Shown in pieces: positions 51,718 to 59,963 of a stretch of 64,000 bases of DNA (its first letter is position 1; every line of letters begins with the position of its first letter). The position numbers and the translations under genes were made by a program. The DNA lies in NCBI RefSeq assembly GCF_004000765.1, contig NZ_BILW01000001.1, forward strand, positions 248,001 to 312,000, read 5' to 3'. The notes under the pieces were generated by a model. It searched no databases and was not told the origin of the DNA. It worked only from the letters and a program-made list of their open reading frames with translations. The stretch comes from Paenibacillus chondroitinus NBRC 15376 (GTDB lineage Bacteria; Bacillota; Bacilli; Paenibacillales; NBRC-103111).

Positions 51718-53433
51718 ATGAGGAGATATCAGTGGATTAGGTGGCGAAAATTCATCCTCTGGCTAACAGCCCTCGTTATCATCGGTTTAGTTTTGTTCGT
51801 TGGAGGGCCGACCTATTGGAATGCCGCGTTAACGATCGCCAGCTTGTTATTCCAGTTGTTGTTCGCAGTATTATTCATGATCATCCAGTTCGTAGCACTC
51901 TTCTGGTTTCTGGCCAGGGGACGCACCTACTGGATATTGCCTGGCGAGACCGGCGCAACCTGGGACGATTATCGGGGGAACCCCGAAATTGTTGAGAATG
52001 CGAAGCGGATTGTGACCCTGCTCAAAGGGGTCAAGGAGTTCAAGGAGATGGGTGGGGAGGCAATCCGTGGATTGCTGTTATGCGGGCCTCCCGGCACCGG
52101 AAAATCTTACCTGGCTCAGGTCATTGCCAACGAAGCGCAAGTGCCTTTCGCCTACGCTTCAGCTCCGAGCTTTCAGAACATGTTCTTCGGCGTAGGTAAT
52201 CTGAAAGTAATGGGTATCTTCCGGAAGGCGCGGAAGCTCGCGAGAGTGTATGGCGCCTGCATTATCTTCATTGACGAGATCGATGCGATCGGCATGAGCC
52301 GTCAGGGAGGCGCTGGCGCAGGCATGATGGGAATGATGGGCATGGGCGGAGGCTCCGGTCTGCTTAATGAGCTTCTCTTGCAGATGGACCCGCCGAATAT
52401 TGACAGTTCCAAAATCGCCAAGCTGCTCCGTTCGTTGGGGCTGCGCCGCAAAAAGGCGGAGCGTCCAGCGGTACTGACGGTTGCGGCAACAAACTTGCCT
52501 GACGTTCTGGACTCTGCTTTACTGCGGCCAGGTCGATTCGACCGGCAGCTGTGGGTTGATGTTCCCGACTATGACGGGCGGGTAGACATCTTCCGGTACT
52601 ACTTGAAAAAAGTGAAAACGGACGCTTCGCTTACTGCGGAAGCAGCGGGACTTGACTCCATCGGGTACAGCCCGGCGCAGATCAAGCACATCGTGAACGA
52701 AGCTGTAGTCATCGCTCATCAACGTGGCGCCCAAGTGGCCAGTTACGAAGACTTCCGGGCTGCGATGGAGACCTACGAGTGGGGACTCAAACAGCCGCTT
52801 CGTTCGATGAGAGACGATGAGAAGCGGAATGTGGCTTACCACGAGGCGGGCCATGCGGTAGCGCAGTTCCTGCTCAAGCCGCATGAACGCGTGTGGAAGG
52901 TGACGATTATTCGCCGTGGCGGTGCACTCGGACTTGCAGCGACCAAACCGACGCATGAGCGTTATAACCGAAGCGACAGCGAGATTTTAGCGGAAATTCA
53001 AGTCTGTCTGGCCGCTCGTGCGGTGGAAGAGGAATTCCTGAACAAGAAATTGAACGGGGTAACTTCGGATCTCCAACAGGCAACATTGCTGGCAGGATCA
53101 TACTTGGGCATGGTTGGGATGGGCGATGAGCTGTTCAGCTTTCTCGCTGTCGGCTCGCATGCTGAAGGTTTGAAGGCGCTCCGACCTAAAATTAATGAAC
53201 TGCTGAAAAATCAGATGCTCGAAGTGAAGAAACTTGTCAAGGAATACGACGGTTTCGTTCACGCCATTGCGGAAGAGCTTCTGCAGCGCGGTGATCTGAC
53301 TGGAGATGAAATTGAAGAAATCTTCGTGAAGTTGTATGGGCAAAGTCGGCCTATTCTGCCTGATGTGAAGCCGCCGGTGCTCGATGCTCCGAGCAAAGAG
53401 GTACCGGGATTCAGAATAGATGAGATGTCCTAG
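51718..53433 (+). CDS. FtsH-like membrane AAA+ zinc metalloprotease
   Basis: The 571-residue protein has two helices (about 14-30 and 42-66) with almost no external domain between them, unlike housekeeping FtsH. The AAA module has Walker A GPPGTGKS (123-130), Walker B IIFIDEIDA (182-190) and the TNLPDVLDSALLRPGRFDR region. The protease part has HEAGH at 375-379 and the third zinc ligand Asp in NGVTSDLQQAT, so it should be active. After Walker B there is a Gly/Met-rich insert (196-214, GAGMMGMMGMGGG), and a basic insert (DSSKIAKLLRSLGLRRKKAE) follows. It is probably a specialised paralogue degrading particular membrane proteins. ATG 51718 follows AGGAAAGGAAGTGAAGCC. Confidence 0.88.
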   Translation: MRRYQWIRWRKFILWLTALVIIGLVLFVGGPTYWNAALTIASLLFQLLFAVLFMIIQFVALFWFLARGRTYWILPGETGATWDDYRGNPEIVENAKRIVTLLKGVKEFKEMGGEAIRGLLLCGPPGTGKSYLAQVIANEAQVPFAYASAPSFQNMFFGVGNLKVMGIFRKARKLARVYGACIIFIDEIDAIGMSRQGGAGAGMMGMMGMGGGSGLLNELLLQMDPPNIDSSKIAKLLRSLGLRRKKAERPAVLTVAATNLPDVLDSALLRPGRFDRQLWVDVPDYDGRVDIFRYYLKKVKTDASLTAEAAGLDSIGYSPAQIKHIVNEAVVIAHQRGAQVASYEDFRAAMETYEWGLKQPLRSMRDDEKRNVAYHEAGHAVAQFLLKPHERVWKVTIIRRGGALGLAATKPTHERYNRSDSEILAEIQVCLAARAVEEEFLNKKLNGVTSDLQQATLLAGSYLGMVGMGDELFSFLAVGSHAEGLKALRPKINELLKNQMLEVKKLVKEYDGFVHAIAEELLQRGDLTGDEIEEIFVKLYGQSRPILPDVKPPVLDAPSKEVPGFRIDEMS

Positions 53434-53458
53434 CGGATACCGCTGGGGCATTTTTTTT
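53426..53458 (+). terminator. Terminator of the FtsH-like gene
   Basis: AGCGG and CCGCT around an ATA loop, extended by CC/GG and TG/CA pairs, are followed by eight T. The stem begins inside the last codons. Confidence 0.8.
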
Positions 53459-53470
53459 CCTCGTGGCAAA

Positions 53471-53717
53471 GAACTACAGGGCGCTATTTCATCGAAATAG
53501 GCTCTTTTTCGCGCGGAAGGGAACTATGGGCTGCTATTTATCATTTTTCTTAAAGAAAACGGGATTGGGCAACCAAATAACGCCCTGTAGTTCCGCTTGA
53601 ATGCGGAAATGGGCTGATTTGCTGAAATAGAGGCTTGTAGTTCCTCAATGCTGTATCTTTGACCAACTTAACACTAGTATGAGGTTATCCTCCTCCGCCA
53701 AGTGTCTCAGTAACACT
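53471..53717. repeat. Intergenic palindromic repeat element, copy B
   Basis: It shares with copy A the blocks GAACTACAGGGCGCTATTT, TTCGCGCGGAAG, TTCTTAAAGAAAACGGGAT, CGCCCTGTAGTTCCGCTTG, GGCTTGTAGTTCC and the final GCCAAGTGTCTCAG, in the same order. It lies in the 417-base gap between the FtsH-like gene and the esterase gene, where no gene is seen. Confidence 0.85.
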
Positions 53718-53764
53718 GAATTTTTAGCGGTGCTTGGAGCAAGAGAGATTACAGCACATCACAG

Positions 53765-53793
53765 TTGAGCCACAACACACCTATATACATAAT
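53765..53793 (+). promoter_or_regulatory. Promoter of the CE7 esterase operon
   Basis: TTGAGC at 53765-53770 and CATAAT at 53788-53793 are separated by 17 bases, 57 bases before the start codon. Confidence 0.5.
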
Positions 53794-53850
53794 CACTCAA
53801 GAGAGGTAGCATGAAGAGGAAACCTGCCTTTCTGGAGAGGATGTCATAAG

Positions 53851-54810
53851 ATGAATGTTTTCACGAAACGCAAAAGAGAACTGGAACAATACGCTCCAGC
53901 ACCAACGCTCGATAGGAACAGCATCGATACTTTTTGGAGCAGCACGCTCGAAGCGGCATCCCGGCAGCCGTTATCGATCCGAAGGGAGCAGCAATCCCCG
54001 TTCTTTCCTTCTGTACGGATGGACAAGCTGACCTATCTCGGTCATGACGGCACGCCTATTAACGCGTGGTTTCTCGTCCCTGATGGACCGAGTGCGAGCC
54101 AGAAGCCGCCTTGTGTCGTCATGTTCCCCGGTTACACCGGAGACAGAGGACTTCCTGAGCGGTACGCCGTCTGGCTGCTGCTCGGCTATGCCGTTCTGGC
54201 CGTTGACGCCAGAGGCCAAACAGGAGAAACAGGCAATCTCCTTCAGGATGATGCCGGCTCGGCAAAAGGCTGGGTTTCGCAGAACCTGCTCACCAGGGAG
54301 CGCAGCTATTATATGGCGCTTGCGCTGGATGTAGTTCGCGCCGTGGAAGCCGCCCGGCAGCAGACCGAAATCGACGCCGGCCGGATCGCAGTGGTCGGCG
54401 CAAGCCAGGGCGGCGGCATGGCGCTGCTCGCCGGAGCGCTCAGCACTCATGTCAAGGCAGTCGTTGCCGACATTCCGAATATGTGCCATTTGGATTATGG
54501 CATTCTGCATTCCACAGGTTCCCTTACGGAGATCGCCAACTACTTGAAGCGCCATCCGGATAAGCTGGGACAGGCTCTGGAGTCATTGGCCTATTTCGAC
54601 ATTTTGAACCTTGCTCATCGTATTCAGGCTCCTGTGCTGATGTCGGTCGGTTGGAAGGACACCGTCTGCATGCCGGATACGATATATGCCGCCTATAACC
54701 GGCTGACTTGTTCAAAACTTATCTACGATTATCCATTCTCGGGGCACGAAACGAGTGAAGAGCATCACAGAAAAGTTATTCGTTTTTTGCAAGAATGCTT
54801 TAGTAAGTGA
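53851..54810 (+). CDS. CE7-type acetyl (xylan) esterase
   Basis: This 319-residue alpha/beta hydrolase shows the three CE7 motifs in order: RGQ in DARGQTG, GxSQGG in GASQGGG with the Ser nucleophile, and HE in FSGHETSEEH with the catalytic His. The Asp is in GWKDTVC. There is no signal peptide. CE7 enzymes deacetylate xylo-oligosaccharides and other small acetylated compounds in the cytoplasm. ATG 53851 follows GGAGAGGATGTCATAAG. The next gene, an isomerase-like protein, starts 22 bases downstream. Confidence 0.9.
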   Translation: MNVFTKRKRELEQYAPAPTLDRNSIDTFWSSTLEAASRQPLSIRREQQSPFFPSVRMDKLTYLGHDGTPINAWFLVPDGPSASQKPPCVVMFPGYTGDRGLPERYAVWLLLGYAVLAVDARGQTGETGNLLQDDAGSAKGWVSQNLLTRERSYYMALALDVVRAVEAARQQTEIDAGRIAVVGASQGGGMALLAGALSTHVKAVVADIPNMCHLDYGILHSTGSLTEIANYLKRHPDKLGQALESLAYFDILNLAHRIQAPVLMSVGWKDTVCMPDTIYAAYNRLTCSKLIYDYPFSGHETSEEHHRKVIRFLQECFSK

Positions 54811-54832
54811 ATCGGGTTTGTTGGAGGCGAAA

Positions 54833-55696
54833 ATGATGACAGTTAACAGCCATTTACGATTAGATATTCAACAATCCTGGTGGGCGATGTCGGGACTAGG
54901 AACCGGTGAGACCGAGTGGTCCATGGAACAGAAATTTGAGAAGCTGGCGGAAGCCGGCTTTACCGGTATTTTAGGAAGATTGCCCCAAGGGGAAGAAGCG
55001 GATAAATGGCATCGTTTGCTGCAGGAGTATGGTTTTAGTTTTGGGATACAAATGGTTCCCTTCCCGCGTGCAGATGAGGATATCAGGGTATTCCTGCAGG
55101 CGGCCAAACAATTCGGGGCCAGGTATATCAACGCGCAAGTGCTGGATCAATATACGGTCGGTATCGAAGCCATCTCCGGGTTGAATGGGCTCATTCAGCA
55201 AGCCGAGGAAGTAGGCATCCCTTTCTTCGTTGAAACGCACCGCGGACGTGTGACTCAAGATTTGCTTCGGACAGCAGAATATGTTGAGGCGCTTCCGAAA
55301 CTGCGACTAACGAACGATCTGTCTCACTACATCGTCGGTTCAGCCATTGGCGAAGAAGGGGTTGACCCGGTGACAGAAGGCTTATTCGCCAAACTGCTGC
55401 AGCGCACTTCAAGCATTCATGCCCGAGTATCGAACGGCAACCAAGTTCAGGTGGATATCGGGGAGCGTGGCGAGCATCCCATGGTGCAACATTTTGCCAG
55501 GTGGTGGCGTGAAGGGATGAGACATTGGGCGCAAACAGCTGCCGAAGGGGATTTTTTCCCGTTTGTGTGTGAGCTGGGACCGGCTTCCTACGCGATGGTC
55601 AGAGAAGATGGGAAGGAAATCTCCAATCGGTGGGAGCAAGCGCTCGTTTTCAAAAAAATTGCAGAGGAATTATGGCATGCCATCCATTCGAATTGA
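54833..55696 (+). CDS. Sugar phosphate isomerase/epimerase-like TIM-barrel protein
   Basis: The 287-residue protein begins MMTVNSHLRLDIQQSWWAM after GTTGGAGGCGAAA. The TIM-barrel of the AP-endonuclease-2 family is indicated by FVETHRGRVTQD (metal-binding Glu), LRLTNDLSHYIV (Asp), SIHARVSNG (His) and a late FVCELGP (Glu). It would isomerise or epimerise a sugar or related compound in the cytoplasm. It is flanked by the CE7 esterase and an SRPBCC protein whose start lies inside its end. The substrate is unknown. Confidence 0.8.
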   Translation: MMTVNSHLRLDIQQSWWAMSGLGTGETEWSMEQKFEKLAEAGFTGILGRLPQGEEADKWHRLLQEYGFSFGIQMVPFPRADEDIRVFLQAAKQFGARYINAQVLDQYTVGIEAISGLNGLIQQAEEVGIPFFVETHRGRVTQDLLRTAEYVEALPKLRLTNDLSHYIVGSAIGEEGVDPVTEGLFAKLLQRTSSIHARVSNGNQVQVDIGERGEHPMVQHFARWWREGMRHWAQTAAEGDFFPFVCELGPASYAMVREDGKEISNRWEQALVFKKIAEELWHAIHSN

Positions 55697-56144
55697 ACTG
55701 TTCATTCACGCACCGGCAGAAGTCATCTTTGACTTGGCCAGAAGCATCGATATCCATGCGAAGTCAACCGCTCAGACCAGAGAAAGACCGATAGCAGGCC
55801 GCACAAGCGGATTGATCGAACTGGGGGAGACCGTGACGTGGGAAGCGATTCATTTTGGGATCAAACAGAAGCTGACCGCGAAAATAACGGAAATGGAACG
55901 ACCGTCTTATTTTGTTGATGAACAAGTTCGCGGTGCTTTCAAAAGTTTTAAGCACACCCACGAGTTTATCTCAGCCGAAGGCGGAAGAACACGGATGATT
56001 GATATTTTTGAGTATTCTTCACCGATGGGTGTTTTGGGGAAATTAGCGGACAAATGGTTTTTGGAAGCCTATATGCGTGACTTTTTATGGCAGAGGAACC
56101 TGTATATCAAGTCTGAAGCTGAGAAAGCAATGAAGGAGAAATAA
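55677..56144 (+). CDS. SRPBCC family protein
   Basis: This 155-residue helix-grip-fold protein begins PSIRIELFIHAPAEVIFDLARSIDIH, the usual START/SRPBCC opening, and ends with YMRDFLWQRNLYIK. ATG 55677 lies inside the end of the isomerase gene (20-base overlap), with AGAGGA before it. Such proteins bind hydrophobic ligands or act as small cyclases. Nothing shows a link to sugar metabolism except its place in the operon. Confidence 0.85.
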   Translation: MPSIRIELFIHAPAEVIFDLARSIDIHAKSTAQTRERPIAGRTSGLIELGETVTWEAIHFGIKQKLTAKITEMERPSYFVDEQVRGAFKSFKHTHEFISAEGGRTRMIDIFEYSSPMGVLGKLADKWFLEAYMRDFLWQRNLYIKSEAEKAMKEK

Positions 56145-56190
56145 AAGGGAATCCCGCAAGCCGCGATAAGGGGCTGGGGATTCCTTTTTA
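56145..56190 (+). terminator. Terminator of the esterase operon
   Basis: AAAAGGGAATCCC and GGGGATTCCTTTTT form the stem, with an inner GCC/GGC pairing, immediately after the stop codon. Confidence 0.85.
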
Positions 56191-56208
56191 CTTTTTTTTG
56201 CAGATATC

Positions 56209-56237
56209 TTGACAGTTATATTGAGAAACATTATCAT
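56209..56237 (+). promoter_or_regulatory. Promoter overlapped by a Fur box
   Basis: TTGACA at 56209-56214 and TATCAT at 56232-56237 are separated by 17 bases, a near-consensus housekeeping promoter. TGAGAAACATTATCA at 56222-56236 matches the 7-1-7 Fur box at 13 of 15 positions and covers the -10 box. Confidence 0.75.
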
Positions 56238-56256
56238 TTGATATATTAAGCGAAAT

Positions 56257-56271
56257 TGATAATCATTATCA
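56257..56271. promoter_or_regulatory. Perfect 7-1-7 Fur box
   Basis: TGATAATCATTATCA is identical to the Bacillus Fur consensus TGATAATNATTATCA and is a perfect palindrome around its central base. It lies 20 bases downstream of the -10 box and 44 bases before the start of the next gene, so iron-dependent repression is expected. Confidence 0.88.
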
Positions 56272-56315
56272 ATTAGTTCGAGTTATCAACCACATCACGG
56301 GGGTGTCCCATACAT

Positions 56316-57017
56316 ATGATTAACGCAAATGAAGTCGGAATGGGCATGGGAACCATGCAAGTGCTTGCTGATTATCAACTGGAGCGTTGGATTCGGAGCC
56401 ATACGCAAGTGATCAGCAAGGGCCGACCGGATGAGCCGGATTGGAAACAGCTTACACAATATGCCGCCTATCACGCGATTAACGAATGGTACTCGCTGCC
56501 GCTCAAATCTCGATCGTTCCTCACCTTAACGAACTTATTTGAGCGTCGCTGGACGAATAAATTTCGCAAGTTTGATTCACTTGGATTCTATGTGGATGTT
56601 AAGCGAAGCGTGCTTATGCATCTGTACAAAGCGCTTACCGGGTCAAATGCCGTGGAATGCCCGCTGATGCTTTTTGAGAGCAGCAATGTGTGGGTTGATG
56701 AACTTAACTTGGGTTTGTCTATGATTATGCAAGTCATGGAGCCGACGAAGGATTCATTCGTCATTCATAAATATATGATGGAAGAAAACGAGGCAGCGGT
56801 GCAGATGTTTTTCCATATGACCGTTGTCTATTGCTATAAAGCATTCGGCAAATTGCCGGAGCGTCTGCAAGTGTGGAATTTGATGAATGGCAAGCAATAC
56901 CGGATGAACCCGGAGGATATGGATGTAAGCAGCTCCATGGACTATTTAAAACTTGTTTCAGAAGTCTATATGCAAAATGATAACTGTCCGTGCTGCTCCG
57001 GCCGGTTAGTCATGTAA
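56316..57017 (+). CDS. Fur-controlled protein of unknown function with C-terminal CxCC
   Basis: This 233-residue, probably soluble, mainly helical protein ends NDNCPCCSGRLVM. The three close cysteines suggest metal or Fe-S binding or a redox site. No signal peptide is seen. Blocks such as WIRSHTQVISKGRPDEPDWKQL and FVIHKYMMEENEAAVQMFFH are conserved-looking, but I do not recognise a family. Start ATG 56316 is preceded by GGGGGTG. The promoter carries two Fur boxes, so it is made when iron is scarce. The next gene, 17 bases on, is a broken beta-propeller-like gene. A part in iron uptake, iron sparing or siderophore handling is inference. Confidence 0.7.
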   Translation: MINANEVGMGMGTMQVLADYQLERWIRSHTQVISKGRPDEPDWKQLTQYAAYHAINEWYSLPLKSRSFLTLTNLFERRWTNKFRKFDSLGFYVDVKRSVLMHLYKALTGSNAVECPLMLFESSNVWVDELNLGLSMIMQVMEPTKDSFVIHKYMMEENEAAVQMFFHMTVVYCYKAFGKLPERLQVWNLMNGKQYRMNPEDMDVSSSMDYLKLVSEVYMQNDNCPCCSGRLVM

Positions 57018-57034
57018 AAAGTAGGGGGAGCTTC

Positions 57035-57628
57035 ATTGATAGCAACCGATTTTGGCAGTCCAGCAATGAGTTATTGCCGCTGCGTTTCACAACATTAACC
57101 ACTTCAAACGAAGGGGTTCTATACGCGGGAACAGATGGAAAGGGTGTCTTTCAATTCACGCCTCTCCGCTCCTGGGAGAATGCTTCCCAAGGTTTGCCTG
57201 ATCATCTGCATATTCACCGCTTGGACTGGGTGGATTCTTAATTATACGCTTCTACGAATTGTGGTTTATATGTGCTGGAAGATGAGGTTTGGAAACAAAC
57301 CTCTGTCGTCGATCCCTGCTACCGGGTGATCGGCTGGGGGGATCGTTTTGTGCTGACCTCCAAAGGGCTCCTTTGCGGCAGTGAGGGCGAGTGGCAGCCG
57401 CTTGCCTACCACAACAAGAAAACGTTCGACATGTTGGTAACTCCTCATTTTCTTTTCCTGGGCTATGTAGATGGCGTCGCGTTCTATGATTTATTGACAG
57501 GGGAATGGTGCGACCTTCCTATGAATCAAGCGGTGACCAGCATAGGGGAGTATAGTTATGCGCAAGGTTGTTGGCAGGGGGATTTCTCATTAATGCAGGA
57601 GCAATTTACGATAGGCGCTTGGGGTTAG
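57035..57628 (+). pseudogene. Beta-propeller-like protein gene with in-frame stop
   Basis: One frame runs from IDSNRFWQSSNELLPLRF to QFTIGAWG with a single internal TAA at 57239-57241. Both sides are repeat-like propeller sequence (TSNEGVLYAGTDGKGVFQF; YASTNCGLYVLEDEVWKQ; LTSKGLLCGSEGEWQPL), as in BNR/Ycf48-type proteins. The expected start position, six bases after a perfect GGGGGAG site, is ATT rather than ATG. The gene thus looks inactivated at the start codon as well as by the stop, unless ATT is used. It shares the Fur-controlled transcript, and its end overlaps the convergent AraC gene by 39 bases. Confidence 0.7.
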
Positions 57629-58531
57629 GCCGGTGTGCCTTTTGAACAGCCGATTAAAATAATCGGCATTCTGAAAGCCTGAAGCGTGCATCACTTCATA
57701 GATTTTCAAATCCGGAGATGCCAGAAGGCGGCAGCTATGCGTTATTCTTTGCTTTTGAACGAAACGCATGTAGCTGGTTCCCAGATGCCGGTGGCAGATC
57801 CGCAGAATCTGGCGCTCGCTCAGCTGGAATTTCTCAGTTAACATCGGTAACGTATAGTCATCGGGCATCGCATGAGTAAGATAATCAAGGAATTGTTCAA
57901 CGTTGCGGTTTGAGCTTCTAGTTGGGGGAAGGGGCAACGACTCCTTATTGGCGTCACTGATGTGCGCCAAGATAGGGGCAAACCGCCATTCGCTGCAGCG
58001 AATTAATAATACGAGCAGTTCCGTAACCAAGGCCATGGCCTGCGTTAAATAAGCCGCATCTCGTTTGGCCAGAATGTCCTGCATGCTTTCACTAATCCTG
58101 CGAATGGCGCCAAGGTGATCGATTGCCTTGGCCCAGCGCTGCAGGGAGTCCGTTTGATCCCCCTTACCAATGAGCCAATCGATCATTTGCTTGATGGATA
58201 AATCGGGAAGGCAAACCTTCAGATGTTCGAGCCATTCCGAGCGAATGATGATATTGCGGACGATCAGCGGGGCGGCACGCTTGGCCGGCGAAGGACGAAA
58301 AACGTGAGAAACACCGATGGGCAGGGCGAAGACATCCCCCTCCTGAACATGCATGGGTTGGCCATCGATATATTGGATGCCTTTGCCATCAAGCACAACA
58401 ACGATCTCTATGAAATCGTGAACATGCTCTAGCAGCCATTGATTTTCTTTCACTTCATTCACATAAAGAAATCCGTTGTCTTCGATGTATTCGGCGGCAG
58501 AGTAGGAACCCAGCTTTCTTGGCATGGTCAT
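57590..58531 (-). CDS. AraC family transcriptional regulator
   Basis: The 313-residue regulator has a cupin sensor domain (HDFIEIVVVLDGKGIQYI, GDVFALPIGVSHVF). Two helix-turn-helix motifs follow (LPMLTEKFQLSERQILRICHRHLG; IYEVMHASGFQNADYFNRLFKRHTG), ending in TPSAYRK. ATG 58531 follows GAGGGAGCTGA. It is divergent from the GH99/WbsX-like gene, 138 bases away, and probably controls it. Confidence 0.9.
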   Translation of the reverse strand: MTMPRKLGSYSAAEYIEDNGFLYVNEVKENQWLLEHVHDFIEIVVVLDGKGIQYIDGQPMHVQEGDVFALPIGVSHVFRPSPAKRAAPLIVRNIIIRSEWLEHLKVCLPDLSIKQMIDWLIGKGDQTDSLQRWAKAIDHLGAIRRISESMQDILAKRDAAYLTQAMALVTELLVLLIRCSEWRFAPILAHISDANKESLPLPPTRSSNRNVEQFLDYLTHAMPDDYTLPMLTEKFQLSERQILRICHRHLGTSYMRFVQKQRITHSCRLLASPDLKIYEVMHASGFQNADYFNRLFKRHTGLTPSAYRKLLLH

Positions 58532-58669
58532 TCAGCTCCCTCATTTCTTGGGACGATGTCCGAAATGGTGGTAGGCAGGTCTGTTTTGTAAGTGGTTGCA
58601 AGATTACTTCAATTATACAATATAGACAGGTTCGAAACTATGGGATGGCTTAAGAGGTGAGTGAAGAAA

Positions 58670-59845
58670 ATGGCAACTTATGAAGCAGCAGCCTATTATT
58701 TTCCCAATTACCATCGGGATAAGCGAAATGATGCGTGGCACGGAGAAGGATGGACGGAATGGGAGCTGGTGAAACGTGCGGAGCCTAAATTCCCTGGCCA
58801 TCAGCAGCCGAAAGTGCCATTATGGGGTTACGAGGATGAAGCGGATCCGGCTGTCATGGCTCGTAAAATAGCAGCGGCGGCCGATCATGGCCTTACGGCA
58901 TTCATCTTTGATTGGTACTGGTATGAGGATGGCCCCTTCTTGCAGCGCGCGCTGGATGAAGGTTTCCTGCAAGCTCCGAATCATGATCGGTTGAAATTTG
59001 CCATTATGTGGGCGAATCATGATTGGATCGACATTCATCCCGCTCAGCGCAGCCGACCTTACAACGTGCAGGCCGAAGGCCAAATCAGTGAGAAGGGCTT
59101 CGTCGAAGCAACGGACCATATGATTCAGAACTACTTTTCACATCCTTCCTATTGGCGTGTGAATGAAGGGCTTTATGTCTCATTCTACGAAATTCACAGC
59201 TTGATTCGTGGTCTAGGCGGAATTGTGGAAACGGCGCGAATTTTACAAGAGTTCCGTGAAAGAGTACGGGCGGCCGGATTCGGGGAGCTGCACCTAAACG
59301 TCGTCGTTTGGGGGCTGCAAATACTGCCTACGGAGCAAAAGATTGCGAATATCCATGAAGTGCTGGAGCAGCTTGGCCTGGACAGTATCTCTTCGTATGT
59401 ATGGATTCATCATCAGCCGCTGGATCAGTTCCCGGAGACGGATTATGCAGCAATTCGAGAGAAGTCGCAGCTTGATTATGAGAAGTTCACGGCAGACTAT
59501 AAGCTGCCTTATTATCCGAATGTGACGATGGGTTGGGACTCCTCTCCACGGACGGTGCAATCGGAAACTTTTGAAGATTTGGGGTATCCGTACATGGCTA
59601 CCCTCGCAGGGAATACACCTCAAGCGTTTAAGCTGGCCTTGGAGGGTGTCAAAGCATTTCTCGATCGCGGCGTGACGCAACCTCCCATCTTCACCATCAA
59701 TGCGTGGAACGAATGGACGGAGGGCAGCTATTTGGAGCCGGATACGATCAACGGCATGGCCTATTTGGAAGCGATCCGAGATGTATTCTGCGGCAGGCCG
59801 CAAGAGGGAGATGGAGCCTCTACGAAAAAAACACTTGAACGCTAA
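58670..59845 (+). CDS. GH99-like (WbsX/endo-alpha-mannosidase-fold) protein
   Basis: This 391-residue protein opens with AAYYFPNYHRDKRNDAWHGEGWTEW and has FIFDWYWYEDG and FTINAWNEWTEGSYLEPD. All of these are typical of the GH99-like/WbsX family, a TIM barrel related to endo-alpha-mannosidase. The ATG at 58670 follows AGAGGTGA. No signal peptide is seen. Activity is not established for most of this family; a glycosidase acting on an imported oligosaccharide fits its neighbours, an AraC regulator and a sugar-type MFS transporter. Confidence 0.82.
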   Translation: MATYEAAAYYFPNYHRDKRNDAWHGEGWTEWELVKRAEPKFPGHQQPKVPLWGYEDEADPAVMARKIAAAADHGLTAFIFDWYWYEDGPFLQRALDEGFLQAPNHDRLKFAIMWANHDWIDIHPAQRSRPYNVQAEGQISEKGFVEATDHMIQNYFSHPSYWRVNEGLYVSFYEIHSLIRGLGGIVETARILQEFRERVRAAGFGELHLNVVVWGLQILPTEQKIANIHEVLEQLGLDSISSYVWIHHQPLDQFPETDYAAIREKSQLDYEKFTADYKLPYYPNVTMGWDSSPRTVQSETFEDLGYPYMATLAGNTPQAFKLALEGVKAFLDRGVTQPPIFTINAWNEWTEGSYLEPDTINGMAYLEAIRDVFCGRPQEGDGASTKKTLER

Positions 59846-59881
59846 GTGGACTTGTCGTACAGTTTTAATAACCTTAAGTCG

Positions 59882-59918
59882 GAGCTGGCCCTTCATCTTG
59901 GAGGGCTGGCTTTTTATA
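59882..59918 (+). terminator. Terminator between the GH99-like and MFS genes
   Basis: AGCTGGCCCTTC at 59883-59894 pairs, with a few G-T pairs, with GGAGGGCTGGCT at 59900-59911, followed by TTTTA. Confidence 0.75.
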
Positions 59919-59963
59919 TTTCTTAAAAGAAAGAAGGGGCTTACAACGAGACTTTACGCATTT

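Noticed and set aside
59700-59963. N-terminal extension of the MFS transporter
   Set aside because: It overlaps the end of the GH99-like gene and passes through a terminator, and the translated part is not membrane-like.
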